The notes under the pieces were generated by a model, which made no database searches, was not told the origin of the DNA, and saw only the letters and a list, made by a program, of their open reading frames with translations. From Candidatus Krumholzibacteriota bacterium (GTDB lineage: Bacteria > Krumholzibacteriota > Krumholzibacteriia > Krumholzibacteriales > Krumholzibacteriaceae), in NCBI GenBank assembly GCA_030613345.1, contig JAUWMD010000067.1, positions 1 to 10,910 of the forward strand: a DNA stretch of 10,910 nucleotides, written 5' to 3'. The translations under genes and the position numbers were made by a program. This document shows, in pieces, positions 1 through 8,800 of the stretch (positions are counted from its first letter, which is position 1; the number at the start of each line of letters is the position of its first letter).

Positions 1-65
1 TCGTTCGCCGGTATGAAGCTTCCGCTCTTTCCGGCCGTGCCTTTCTCGAATATCGTCGTGCTCAT
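1..65 (-). CDS. gcvPB: Glycine dehydrogenase (decarboxylating) subunit 2, N-terminal fragment
   Basis: Only the first 21 codons are inside the window; the gene continues past base 1. The visible N-terminus, MSTTIFEKGTAGKSGSFIPA, has the T-I-F-E-K start typical of GcvPB, the C-terminal half of the two-subunit P-protein. In that family this subunit carries the lysine that binds pyridoxal phosphate, but that region is outside the window. The ATG at 65-63 overlaps the gcvPA stop by four bases (ATGA), the usual arrangement for translationally coupled subunits made in equal amounts. A purine-rich ribosome binding site (GGGGAAGGGGGG, bases 83-72) lies six bases upstream, inside the 3' end of gcvPA. 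The identification rests on a short peptide plus its position directly after gcvPA, and the two agree. Confidence 0.85.
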   Translation of the reverse strand, partial: MSTTIFEKGTAGKSGSFIPAN

Positions 66-1417
66 GCCGCACCCCCCTTCCCCACCGCCAGGTCGCGGAG
101 CAGCTCGAGGTCCTCCCTCGTGCGCTTCTCGGTCACCGCCATGAGGATCGCGTCGCCGCCGAGCGAGGGGAAGTCCTTTCCGAGCGGGATCCCCGCCAGC
201 ACACCGCGCGCTCTCGCCTTTGCGACAAACGCGTCCGCGCCGCCGGGCACGGTCATAACAAATTCCTGGAAGAAGTTCTCGCCGAACGGCAGGCCGACCC
301 TGCCTCCCTCCGCGAGCATCCTGTAGAGGGTTTTCGCCTTCGAGGCGCTCTGAAGCGCCACCTCCCTGAAGCCGTCCTCGCCGAGGGTGGCGAGGTAGAC
401 CGCGGCGGCAAGGGCCACGAGGCCCTCGTTGGGGCAGATGTGCGAGGTCGCCTTCTCTCTCCTGATATGTTGTTCGCGGGTCTGGAGGGTCATCGTGTAC
501 CCCCTGTTCCCGTCGACGTCTACCGCCGCACTGATAAGGCGGCCGGGGCATTTCCTCAGGTACGGCGTCTTCGCCGCCAGGAATCCGAGCAGCGGCCCCC
601 CGAAGTTCTGGGCAATGCCGAGCGACTGGCCCTCTCCGACCACTATGTCGGCGTCGTACTCTCCGGGCGGCTCGATAAGCGCGAGCGACACAGGATCGGC
701 GAGGACGACGAGCAGCGCTCCGGCCTCGTGCGCCATACCGGAGACGGCCCGAGCGTCCTCGATCAGCCCGAAGTAGTTCGGCTGCGCCAGAACGACCGCA
801 GCGGTCTTCCCGGACAGCATCTCCGCAAGGATGCCCATGTCGATCGTGCCGTCATCGCCGAAGGGAGCCTCGTCTATCACGACGCTCTTCCCCACAGCAT
901 AGCTGTCGAGCACGGCCCGCACCCTCCTGGAGAGCGCGGCCGGAACGATGACCCGCCCGGTACGCTTGATCGCGACGGCCATCAGCAGCGCCTCGGCGAG
1001 CGCCGTCGAGGCATCGTACATAGAGGCATTCGCCGCATCCATCGCCGTGAGGCGCGCTATCATCGTCTGGTACTCGAATATCGCCTGAAGGGTGCCCTGG
1101 CTTACTTCCGCCTGGTAGGGGGTATAAGACGTGTAGAACTCGCTCCGCGAGAGGACGTATCTCACGGTCGCGGGGATGAACCTGTCGTAGAGGCCGCCCC
1201 CGAGGAAGCTAACCATCCCCGAGGCGGGGTTGTTGGCCGAGGAGAGCGCGCCGAGCCTCGAGGCGACCTCGGCCTCGCTCATTGCGGGGCCGATGGCGAG
1301 GACGCCGTCGACTCGAAGCCTCACATCGATCGGTTCGAGCAGCTCTTCGAAGGAGGAGACCCCTGTCTCCTTCAACATCTCGAGCCTGTCACTGTCGGTG
1401 TTCTGAACGTAGCTCAT
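62..1417 (-). CDS. gcvPA: Glycine dehydrogenase (decarboxylating) subunit 1 (P-protein alpha)
   Basis: N-terminal half of the P-protein of the glycine cleavage system. With GcvPB it decarboxylates glycine and passes the aminomethyl group to lipoylated GcvH in the cytoplasm. The 451 residues match the normal GcvPA length. Conserved segments include FLGGGLYDRFIPA (71-83), SEFYTSYTPYQAEVSQG (92-108), QAIFEYQTM (111-119), ANASMYDASTALAEA (129-143) and LQTREQHIRREKATS (311-325). The segment usually read as A-T-S-N-I-C-T-N is ATSHICPNE here (323-331), a small departure. No PLP lysine is expected in this subunit. The ATG at 1417 has a good ribosome binding site (AAGGAAGG, 1428-1421). It follows gcvH by 22 nt and overlaps gcvPB by 4 nt, so it belongs to the gcvT-H-PA-PB unit. 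The split P-protein is common in Gram-positives, thermophiles and many FCB-type lineages, whereas E. coli has a single fused GcvP. Confidence 0.97.
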   Translation of the reverse strand: MSYVQNTDSDRLEMLKETGVSSFEELLEPIDVRLRVDGVLAIGPAMSEAEVASRLGALSSANNPASGMVSFLGGGLYDRFIPATVRYVLSRSEFYTSYTPYQAEVSQGTLQAIFEYQTMIARLTAMDAANASMYDASTALAEALLMAVAIKRTGRVIVPAALSRRVRAVLDSYAVGKSVVIDEAPFGDDGTIDMGILAEMLSGKTAAVVLAQPNYFGLIEDARAVSGMAHEAGALLVVLADPVSLALIEPPGEYDADIVVGEGQSLGIAQNFGGPLLGFLAAKTPYLRKCPGRLISAAVDVDGNRGYTMTLQTREQHIRREKATSHICPNEGLVALAAAVYLATLGEDGFREVALQSASKAKTLYRMLAEGGRVGLPFGENFFQEFVMTVPGGADAFVAKARARGVLAGIPLGKDFPSLGGDAILMAVTEKRTREDLELLRDLAVGKGGAA

Positions 1418-1439
1418 CGACCTTCCTTGCTGTTATCTC

Positions 1440-1826
1440 TCAGTCCTCCTGCTCGCCGAGGAATTCCGAATATTCTTCGAAGCTGAACAGGTTGTCGAGC
1501 TCTCCGGGATCAGTCATCTTTATCTTGATGAACCACCCTTCCTCGAACGGGTCTCGGTTGACGATCTCGGGATGCTCGATGATCGCCTCGTTGACCTCGA
1601 TGATCTCCCCGCTCACCGGCGAGAAAAGCTCCGCCACCGTCTTGACCGCTTCGATAGTGCCGATCGGGTCCATCTGCTTGATGTTCGATCCGGATTCGGG
1701 CAGCTCGATATAAACGATATCTCCGAGCTCCGTCGCTGCGTACTCGCTGATCCCGATGACGACGACGCCGCCCTCGTGGTATACCCATTCGTGTTCTTTG
1801 GTGTAAGTGCATTCTTCAGGAACCAT
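1440..1826 (-). CDS. gcvH: Glycine cleavage system H protein (lipoyl carrier)
   Basis: A 128-residue protein of normal GcvH length. H protein carries the aminomethyl group on a lipoyl-lysine arm between P-protein, T-protein and dihydrolipoyl dehydrogenase. The start YTKEHEWV (8-15) is the family hallmark. The segment IGTIEAVKTVAELFSPVSGE (55-74) is the lipoyl hairpin, with K62 as the expected modified lysine. NRDPFEEGWFIKIK, in the second half, matches the conserved N-x-x-P-x-x-x-x-W-x-x-x-I region. The ATG at 1826 is preceded by AAGGAAGGTG (1840-1831) at five to six bases, which supports the start. It sits 56 nt after gcvT and 22 nt before gcvPA; I found no hairpin or terminator in either gap. 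Lipoate attachment requires LipA/LipB or LplA, which are not in this window. Confidence 0.97.
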   Translation of the reverse strand: MVPEECTYTKEHEWVYHEGGVVVIGISEYAATELGDIVYIELPESGSNIKQMDPIGTIEAVKTVAELFSPVSGEIIEVNEAIIEHPEIVNRDPFEEGWFIKIKMTDPGELDNLFSFEEYSEFLGEQED

Positions 1827-1882
1827 CGCGCACCTTCCTTTTAAAGAGAGTCCCCGTTCCGATAGTCTGCTCCATGTTTCAT

Positions 1883-2992
1883 TCAGTCGTTCACGCTGCC
1901 CTTGTAAAACGGCAACGGCGTTCGTACGGCGGATGCGGCCCTGCCGCGGATATCGATTGTAATCCCTTCCGCCTTCTTCGGTACAGCCCTTTTAACGAGT
2001 GCCATGGCAAGCGGCTTCTTCAGCGTCGGCGAGAATGTGCCGGAGGTCACCTTCCCCACCGTTTCGCCATCGTGATGGACGGCGAATCCCTGCCGGGGGA
2101 TCCCCTTGCCCGTGACCTCGATCCCGATCAGCTTTCGGGCCGGCTTTTCCTCCTTCTCCCCGGCCAGCGCTTCCCTGCCGACGAAGTCGTCCTTACCTAG
2201 TTTCACCACCCAGGAGAGCCCGGCCTCGAGCGGCGAGGTGTCCTCGTCGAGCTCGTGGCCATAGAGACAGTAACCCGGTTCGAATCTCAGCGTGTCCCTC
2301 GCCCCGAGGCCGATAGGCGCGGCGCCGCACTCCCCACCCCCGTCGAGCAACCCGTCCCAGACTTGCTTCGCCATCTTCGCGGGGAGATATATCTCGTAGC
2401 CGAGCTCACCGGTGTAACCGGTCCTCGACAGCAGGATCTCCGCGCCCTCGTGCTCGAAGGTGAAGAACCTGTAATATTCCAGTTCCTTTATTCCGGCCGC
2501 AAGGCGCGAGAAGAACGGATCCGAGACGAGCAGATCCCTCGCCGCCGGCCCCTGGACGGCGATCTGCCCGATACCGGAAGTGAGGTCCCTGATCTTCAGG
2601 CCGTCTGGCGCTATCGACAGGAGGTGCTCGAAGATCTTCTCGACATTGACGGCGTTCACGACGAACAGCACCCGTTCGTCGGAAAATCTATATACCAGCA
2701 GATCGTCGAGTACGTGTCCCTTTTCGTTGCAGCATACGGTGTAGCAGATCTGTCCCTCGTCGAGCCTGGCGACGGAGTTCGTTACCGCGTAGTCGGCGAA
2801 ATCGACCGCTCCCGGCCCGGTGATAAAGATCTCTCCCATGTGGCTCACGTCGAAGAGGCCGACCTTCGTGCGGACGGTCTCGTGCTCGGCAACGATCCCC
2901 TCGAAGGTGACCGGCATGAGGTATCCGGCAAACTCGACTATCCTGCCGTCTCTCTCGACGTGCGAATCGTAAAGGGGTGTCTTCAGAGCCAT
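1883..2992 (-). CDS. gcvT: Glycine cleavage system T protein (aminomethyltransferase)
   Basis: GcvT releases ammonia from the aminomethyl-lipoyl H protein and moves the one-carbon unit to tetrahydrofolate, giving 5,10-methylene-THF. The 369 residues are close to the usual 360-370. Visible family landmarks are TPLYDSHVERDGRIVEFAGY (5-24), GLFDVSHMGEI (45-55), VLDDLLVYR (94-102) with D96, which aligns with the catalytic aspartate known from E. coli GcvT, LLSRTGYTGELGYEIY (187-202), and GLGARDTLRFEPGYCLYGHE (228-247). The C-terminal barrel domain (GCV_T_C type) is represented by GKVTSGTFSPTLKKPLAMA. These distinguish a true GcvT from the YgfZ and dimethylglycine dehydrogenase relatives, and the adjacent gcvH and gcvPA confirm it. 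The ATG at 2992 has a modest ribosome binding site (GAGAGGA) about five bases upstream. The gene starts 24 nt after the uvrA stop, so it is probably read through from uvrA. No glycine riboswitch-like leader fits in that gap. Confidence 0.97.
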   Translation of the reverse strand: MALKTPLYDSHVERDGRIVEFAGYLMPVTFEGIVAEHETVRTKVGLFDVSHMGEIFITGPGAVDFADYAVTNSVARLDEGQICYTVCCNEKGHVLDDLLVYRFSDERVLFVVNAVNVEKIFEHLLSIAPDGLKIRDLTSGIGQIAVQGPAARDLLVSDPFFSRLAAGIKELEYYRFFTFEHEGAEILLSRTGYTGELGYEIYLPAKMAKQVWDGLLDGGGECGAAPIGLGARDTLRFEPGYCLYGHELDEDTSPLEAGLSWVVKLGKDDFVGREALAGEKEEKPARKLIGIEVTGKGIPRQGFAVHHDGETVGKVTSGTFSPTLKKPLAMALVKRAVPKKAEGITIDIRGRAASAVRTPLPFYKGSVND

Positions 2993-3016
2993 CTGATCCT
3001 CTCTTTCCAGTACAGG

Positions 3017-5860
3017 TCAGGATTTGGTCTGTTTTCTCTTCCTGTCTGCGGTCCGGACATACCGCTTGAGCATCTCGCCCGTGTGCGAGCCATCGCAGCC
3101 GGTGATACCGGCCGGTGAACCGGTGTATACTACTTCGCCACCATACTCCCCACCTTCCGGGCCGAGGTCGATGATATAGTCGGCGAGCCTTATGATATCG
3201 GGATTGTGCTCGATGACGAGCACTGTGTTGCCTTTCTCGACGAGCCTGTCGAGAACGCTCATCAGCATCTTGACATCCTCGAAGTGGAGTCCCGTGCTCG
3301 GCTCGTCCAGTATGTAGAGCGTCCTCCCGGTGCTGACCTTTGAAAGCTCGGACGAGAGCTTGACCCTCTGCGCCTCTCCGCCCGACAGGGTCGTCGCTGG
3401 CTGACCGAGGCGGATATACCCAAGCCCGACCTCCCTGAGCACCTTCAGCTTCCTCCTGACGGAAGGGATATTTTTAAAGAAATCGTACGCCTCGTCAACG
3501 GTCATTTCGAGGATCTCGGCAATATTGACGTTCTTGAACGTGACCTCGAGCGTCTCCCTGTTGTAGCGCCTCCCCTTGCACCGCTGGCAGTGGACGTAGA
3601 CGTCGGGGAGAAAATGCATCTCGACCTTGATCATCCCCTCTCCCCTGCACGTCTCGCACCTGCCGCCCTTGACGTTGAAGCTGAACCTTCCCGGCTTGTA
3701 GCCGCGGACCTGAGATTCGGGGAGCTTCGAGAAGAGGTCCCTGACCGGACCGAAGATCCCTGTGTAGGTCGCCGGGTTCGATCTCGGCGTCCTGCCGATC
3801 GGGGATTGGTCTATGTTGATGACCTTGTCGATATGCTCGACTCCGTCGATCCCGTCGTGCCGGCCGGCGAGCCTCGTGCTGCGGTAAAATATCCTGTGGA
3901 GCGCCCGGTAGAGGATGTCCCCGACGAGCGTGCTCTTTCCCGAGCCGGAAACGCCTGTGATGCATATAAGTCTGCCGAGCGGGAACTCGACGGTGATATT
4001 TTTAAGATTGTGCTCGCGCGCTCCCCTCAGAACGAGCGCCTCCCCCGTCCCTCTCCCGTTGCCGCTCTTCAATTCGAAGAATCTTTCCCTGGCGAGGTAC
4101 CGGCCGGTCAGGCTGCTTTCGACCGCCGAGATCTCACCGGGGGTCCCTTCGGCGACGACTTCGCCGCCGTGCTCTCCCGCGCCCGGCCCGAGGTCGATCA
4201 CGTGGTCGGCGGCGAGGATCGTGTCCCTGTCGTGCTCAATGACGATCACCGTGTTGCCCGCGTCGCGAAGCTCCTTGAGGGTGGCGATCAGCCTGGCGTT
4301 GTCGCGCTGGTGAAGGCCGATCGACGGCTCGTCGAGTATGTAGAGAACGCCCACGAGCTTCGATCCGATCTGCGTGGCGAGCCTTATCCTCTGCGCCTCG
4401 CCGCCTGCCAGCGTGCCGGCCGAGCGGTCGAACGAGAGGTAATCGAGCCCTACGTTGCGCAGGAACTGAAGCCTCGACGTGATCTCCCTCAGGAGCGGGC
4501 CGCCGATGATCGCCCTGTTGCCTTCGAGGCCGAGCGATCCGAAGAACTCCGATGCGCGCTCGATCGTCAGCGACGACACCTCGGCGATATTGAGGCCGCC
4601 GAGGGTGACCGAGAGGCTCTCCGGCTTGAGCCGCGCACCGTGGCACCTGGAACATGGGCTCGATGTCATGAACGTCTCTATCCAGCGTCTTATCGCCTCG
4701 GAACGGGTCTGGTGGTAACGGCGGCGCAGGTTCGGTATTATCCCCTCCCATTTCGTGTAATACTCGCCTTTCCCCCGTTCGAAGTCGTACTGGACGATGA
4801 TCTCGTCGTCGGTCCCGTCGAGTATCATCCTGCGCACCTTCTTCGAGAGCTTACCGAACGGCTTGTGGAGGGAGAACCCGTGGAGCTCGGCGAGGGCCTC
4901 GAGCCTCAGCCGGAACCAGCTCGCCTTGGGTGATCCGATCGACGCGAGCGCGCCTTCGGCGACGCCCAGCTCCGGGTCGGGCACGAGGAGCTCCTCGGAA
5001 AAATCATTAGTCGTACCGAGGCCGTGGCAGGCAGGACAGGCCCCGTAGGGAGAGTTGAACGAGAACATCCTCGGGGATATCTCGCCGAGTCCGCCGCCGC
5101 AGTACGGGCACGCGTACTCGAGACTGTAGAGGATCTCTTCACCTCCCTGAAGGACCATGATGATCCCGTCCCCTGCCCTTGCCGCCGTCTCGGCGGAATC
5201 GGCCAGGCGTTTCTCGACGCCGGGCTTGATCGTCACGCGGTCGACGATCACCTCTATGTCGTGTTTGCGTTTCCTGTCGAGTACGATCTCTTCGCCGAGG
5301 GTGCGCATCTCCCCGTCGACCCTCACCCTGGTGAACCCGTCCTTCGCGAGTTTCCCGAGGAGCGCCCTGTGCTCACCCTTGCGCCCCCGCACCACCGGGG
5401 CCATGATAACGAGCTTCCTGCCCTCCCCGGCGGCAGCAAGCCTGTCGACTATCTGCGAGATGGTCTGACGGCTGATCGGCCGTCCGCATCCTGGACAATG
5501 AGGCTCGCCCGCCCGGGCGAAGAGCACCCTGAGGTAGTCGTGTATCTCGGTGATAGTCCCCACGGTAGAGCGGGGATTCCTCGAGGTAGTCTTCTGGTCT
5601 ATCGAGATCGCGGGCGATAGACCCTCGATGGAATCGACGTCGGGCTTTTCCATCTGCTCCAGAAACTGCCTCGCGTAGCTCGACAGCGATTCGACGTACC
5701 GTCTCTGGCCCTCGGCGTAGATAGTATCGAACGCGAGCGAGGATTTCCCCGAGCCGCTCAGGCCGGTGATGACCACAAACTTCCCGCGCGGAATGGTCAC
5801 TGTGATATTCTTGAGATTGTGCTCTCTGGCGCCCCTGATAACGAGGTCTTCACGAGCCAT
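3017..5860 (-). CDS. uvrA: Excinuclease ABC subunit A (UvrA)
   Basis: DNA-damage recognition ATPase of nucleotide excision repair; works as a dimer with UvrB in the cytoplasm. The 947 residues are normal for UvrA. Order of motifs (ATG numbering): RGAREHNLKNI near the start, Walker A I GLSGSGKSS (33-41), zinc module with C251, C254, C275 and C278, signature I LAGGE (484-488), Walker B I ILDEPSIGLH, a second RGAREHNLKNI, Walker A II GVSGSGKST (636-644), zinc cysteines 735, 738, 758 and 761, signature II LSGGE (825-829) and Walker B II ILDEPSTGLH. A GTG at 5884 would add eight residues, but the ATG at 5860 has a strong ribosome binding site (AGGAAGGG, seven bases away) and begins M-A-R-E-D-L like normal UvrA, so I prefer it. 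The first signature has Ala where Ser is usual. The lysine- and arginine-rich tail (RKRKQTKS) is unremarkable. It lies 31 nt after the TPR gene and 24 nt before gcvT. Confidence 0.98.
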   Translation of the reverse strand: MAREDLVIRGAREHNLKNITVTIPRGKFVVITGLSGSGKSSLAFDTIYAEGQRRYVESLSSYARQFLEQMEKPDVDSIEGLSPAISIDQKTTSRNPRSTVGTITEIHDYLRVLFARAGEPHCPGCGRPISRQTISQIVDRLAAAGEGRKLVIMAPVVRGRKGEHRALLGKLAKDGFTRVRVDGEMRTLGEEIVLDRKRKHDIEVIVDRVTIKPGVEKRLADSAETAARAGDGIIMVLQGGEEILYSLEYACPYCGGGLGEISPRMFSFNSPYGACPACHGLGTTNDFSEELLVPDPELGVAEGALASIGSPKASWFRLRLEALAELHGFSLHKPFGKLSKKVRRMILDGTDDEIIVQYDFERGKGEYYTKWEGIIPNLRRRYHQTRSEAIRRWIETFMTSSPCSRCHGARLKPESLSVTLGGLNIAEVSSLTIERASEFFGSLGLEGNRAIIGGPLLREITSRLQFLRNVGLDYLSFDRSAGTLAGGEAQRIRLATQIGSKLVGVLYILDEPSIGLHQRDNARLIATLKELRDAGNTVIVIEHDRDTILAADHVIDLGPGAGEHGGEVVAEGTPGEISAVESSLTGRYLARERFFELKSGNGRGTGEALVLRGAREHNLKNITVEFPLGRLICITGVSGSGKSTLVGDILYRALHRIFYRSTRLAGRHDGIDGVEHIDKVINIDQSPIGRTPRSNPATYTGIFGPVRDLFSKLPESQVRGYKPGRFSFNVKGGRCETCRGEGMIKVEMHFLPDVYVHCQRCKGRRYNRETLEVTFKNVNIAEILEMTVDEAYDFFKNIPSVRRKLKVLREVGLGYIRLGQPATTLSGGEAQRVKLSSELSKVSTGRTLYILDEPSTGLHFEDVKMLMSVLDRLVEKGNTVLVIEHNPDIIRLADYIIDLGPEGGEYGGEVVYTGSPAGITGCDGSHTGEMLKRYVRTADRKRKQTKS

Positions 5861-5867
5861 TCGGCCG

Positions 5868-5875
5868 CCCTTCCT
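5868..5875 (-). promoter_or_regulatory. Ribosome binding site that decides the uvrA start
   Basis: AGGAAGGG on the minus strand, seven bases before the ATG at 5860. It lies wholly in the gap after the TPR stop codon. The competing upstream GTG (5884-5882) has only a weak GGAA immediately before it. The position favours the shorter UvrA that begins M-A-R-E-D-L. Confidence 0.75.
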
Positions 5876-5891
5876 GCCCGTCACTTCCGGA

Positions 5892-8800
5892 TCATTCTCC
5901 GTTGTTTTCCGGCTGCTGCTGTCCGGCCTCCAGCCTGTCGAGAGACTTCTTCGCCATCGAACCCCAGTCGGAGTTCTCGCCGTGTAATGAGACTACCTGG
6001 GCGTATATGCTCTTCGCCTCGTCGATCCGCCCGAGCCTCTCGTAGCAGACCGCCGCCTCGAGCTTCGAGGTAACGCCCCACATGCCGCCCGTCCTCAGGT
6101 AGGGAACGCGAAGGAACTCGCGGACCGCCTCGTCGTAGCGACCGAGATTCTTCAGCGATATCCCCGCCCAGTAATGGGCCCTGCCCTGCTGCTCCTCGGT
6201 GATCGCGACGGCCGGTATCCTTCTGTACACCTCCCAGGCCAGTTCGAAGTCGCCCGCCTGGCTGTAGCAGAATCCGAGGTTGAAGAATGTCTCTATGATA
6301 TCTTCCCTCTCGGGGAACCGCTCGGTCACGTCCTTCCAGGTATCACCCGCCTTCTCCCACTCCTCGAGCTCCTGGTAGACCCGGGCGAGATTCGCCATCG
6401 CCTTGTATTTTCTCTCGCGGTCTGTCGTCGATTCGGCGGCGAGGGCGTAGTTCGCGGCTGCGAGGTTGTGGCTGCCCGACGCGTAGTGCGATGTCGCCAG
6501 CTTGAAGTATACCTGGCCGGTCATCGGCGATTCGGGCGATTCCCTGAGGAAGAGCCCGAGCCTCTCTATCGCCTCCGCATAACCTCCCCTGCGGATATCG
6601 CAGATGGCCAGCTGGTAAAGCGCTCCGGCTGCAGCCTCCGAGCCTGCGTAATGCTCGCGCAGGTATTCGAGCGTCTCCGCCGCCCCCTCGCAGTCGTCCG
6701 CTGCGACGGCCGCCCCGCCTCGGGCGAGGAGGGCCTCGGCCGTGCCCGGATGGCCGGGACACTGCCGGATCATCCCGTCGAGGTCACGGTTCCCCTGCTT
6801 CGTTTCGCCGGCGGCGTAATACGACCTCGCTCTCCCGGAGAGTATCCGGCAGGTGTCGGCGCCCTCGAGCCTGATCGCCTCATCGAACCGCTTTACGGCA
6901 TCCTTCGATTCACCGAGCTCGAGAAGCGTCTCGGCGAGAAGTATCAGCGAACCGGACGTCCTGCGAGTGTGGCACAGTTCCTCGAAGAGAGCGTGCGCTG
7001 CTTCGTGATCGCCCGTCTCTGCCATCCGGCGGCCGGTGAGCTCGAGCACCCTCGCCCGCAGACCCGGCGACAGATCGGTCCGCTCGTAGAGAGACCGCAG
7101 TATCTCATCGGCCTCGTCCCCCCTGCCGGCCTGTCTCAGCGCCAGCGCCTGCCTGTAGGCCGCCTCGTCCTCGAGCCCGGGCGGATGATCAAGCCTTGCA
7201 AGGTCCGCGTACCTTTCCGCAGCCCTGCCGTATTCATGCATATAGTAGAAACAGTCGCCGGTGCGGAGCATGCACCTGCCCTCGAGACGCCTCGGGGGGT
7301 CTTTGGCAAGACATGCCTCGTAGGCTCCGAGCGCCCCTTTGTAATCCTTCCGCGAGAACCTGGTCTCGCCGAGATCGTACAGCACGGAGACCGTCCTGTA
7401 ATCGTCAGGGTAGCTCTCCGCGAACGAGGCGAGGGCGGATTCGGCCCTGTCCGCTTCGCCCTTCATCCTGTAGAGATAACCCGATCTGAGGAGGGCTTCC
7501 TTCTTCCCCTTCGCCGGAGAGACGTTGTCGAGAAACAGTCCGGCCACTGCCAGCGCGCTGTCGGCCGCCCAGTCGCCGCTGCCCGGGGAGGCGTCGTAGA
7601 GGTATTCGAGCTTCCTCTCCTGCGCCCACCAGTAGTGGCCGCCGCTCGACCCGTAATAGCCGAGGAACTCGTCGAGCCTCCTGAGCCTGCCATCGATGTC
7701 CCATTCGTCGAGCCTGTATCCGAGCCACGCGCGGTGGGACTTCCCCCCCCATTTCGTGCCGGGAGCCTCGCGCACGACCTTCCACCATTCATCGATCGCA
7801 CGCTTTCGCAGTCCGTCGTCGGGGCTGCCTGTCGCAACCGATATCTCGTAACCGAGGGCGCGGGCGTTGCCGAGGTAGTACCTCGCCCTCGCCTTCTCCC
7901 CGTCCGGCAACCCGGACTGGAGGGCCCTTTCGAGGTATCCGGCCGCCTCGCGGTGCCTTCCCGCTTCCACGAGCAGGATCCTCCCCGTCTCGAGATAACG
8001 CATCCCGCCGTTGACGGAGCCGTCTACGGCGAGGCGCGCGAGCTCTCCCTCGGCATCCCCGCCGGGACCGGCGAGCAGTTCGAGCCGAATGGCCCGTTCC
8101 GCCGCCTCCGAGGCATATTTACCGCCGTGATATTCCTTCTCTATCCTGCGCAGATCCGCCGCAGCGCCGCGCATGTCGCCGGCGGCTTCCCTGACGGAGG
8201 CCGAACGCCATAGCGCTTTCTCACCCTTCTCTCCGCCCCGGTCGGCCGAGGCGATCATGCCCCAGTATCTGAGAGCAGCCAGCGTATCGGAGAGTTGCGC
8301 GGCCGATATCTCCGCCAGTCGCCCGAGCGTCTCGAGTCTCTCCTCGCCCCCGGCTCCCTCGGCAAGCGCGATATCGTACCTCAGGACCGCTTCATCGTAC
8401 CGCTTCGACTTCGCAAGCAGGCGTCCCTCGAGCAGGAGCGCCTCGACGAGAAGTATCGATGCGGGGTACGCCCGCCTGAATCTCCCGAGCTCGGCGAGCG
8501 CGTCTCCGGTCTTTCCCTTCTCCTCGAGCAGCGAGGCCCTCATCAGGCTCAATCCGCCGTCGGGATCGAAGTACCCTTCCTCTGCCCGCCACGAATCGAT
8601 CATCGAGATCGCCCTGTCCCGCTCTCCGAGATCTCGGGCGGCGTTTATCCCCAGCGTATATGCCCTCAGGCGCCCGGCGCCTTCGGAAAAAAGCTTTATG
8701 TATTCATCGGCCGTTTTCAGTACCGTCTTTTCGTCGCCCGCCCGGTGAGCGGCTTCGAGCAGCTTCGAGAGAGCCTTCTCGCGGAGGGAATCCTCCCTGT

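Noticed and set aside
440..1486. 348-codon open frame on the plus strand opposite gcvPA
   Set aside because: Same register effect; composition dominated by Arg, Gly and His with no family resemblance.
2993..3016. Glycine riboswitch before gcvT
   Set aside because: The uvrA-gcvT gap is only 24 nt, far too short for a glycine aptamer, and the upstream sequence is uvrA coding.
3590..4933. 447-codon open frame on the plus strand opposite uvrA
   Set aside because: Codon-register shadow of uvrA; no recognisable motifs, and the opposite strand has every UvrA landmark.
6174..8213. 679-codon open frame on the plus strand opposite the TPR gene
   Set aside because: It is in exact codon register with the TPR gene and is open only because that gene avoids TTA, CTA and TCA. 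Its translation is Arg/Pro/Glu-rich with no domain pattern, while the minus strand shows clear TPRs and an export signal.
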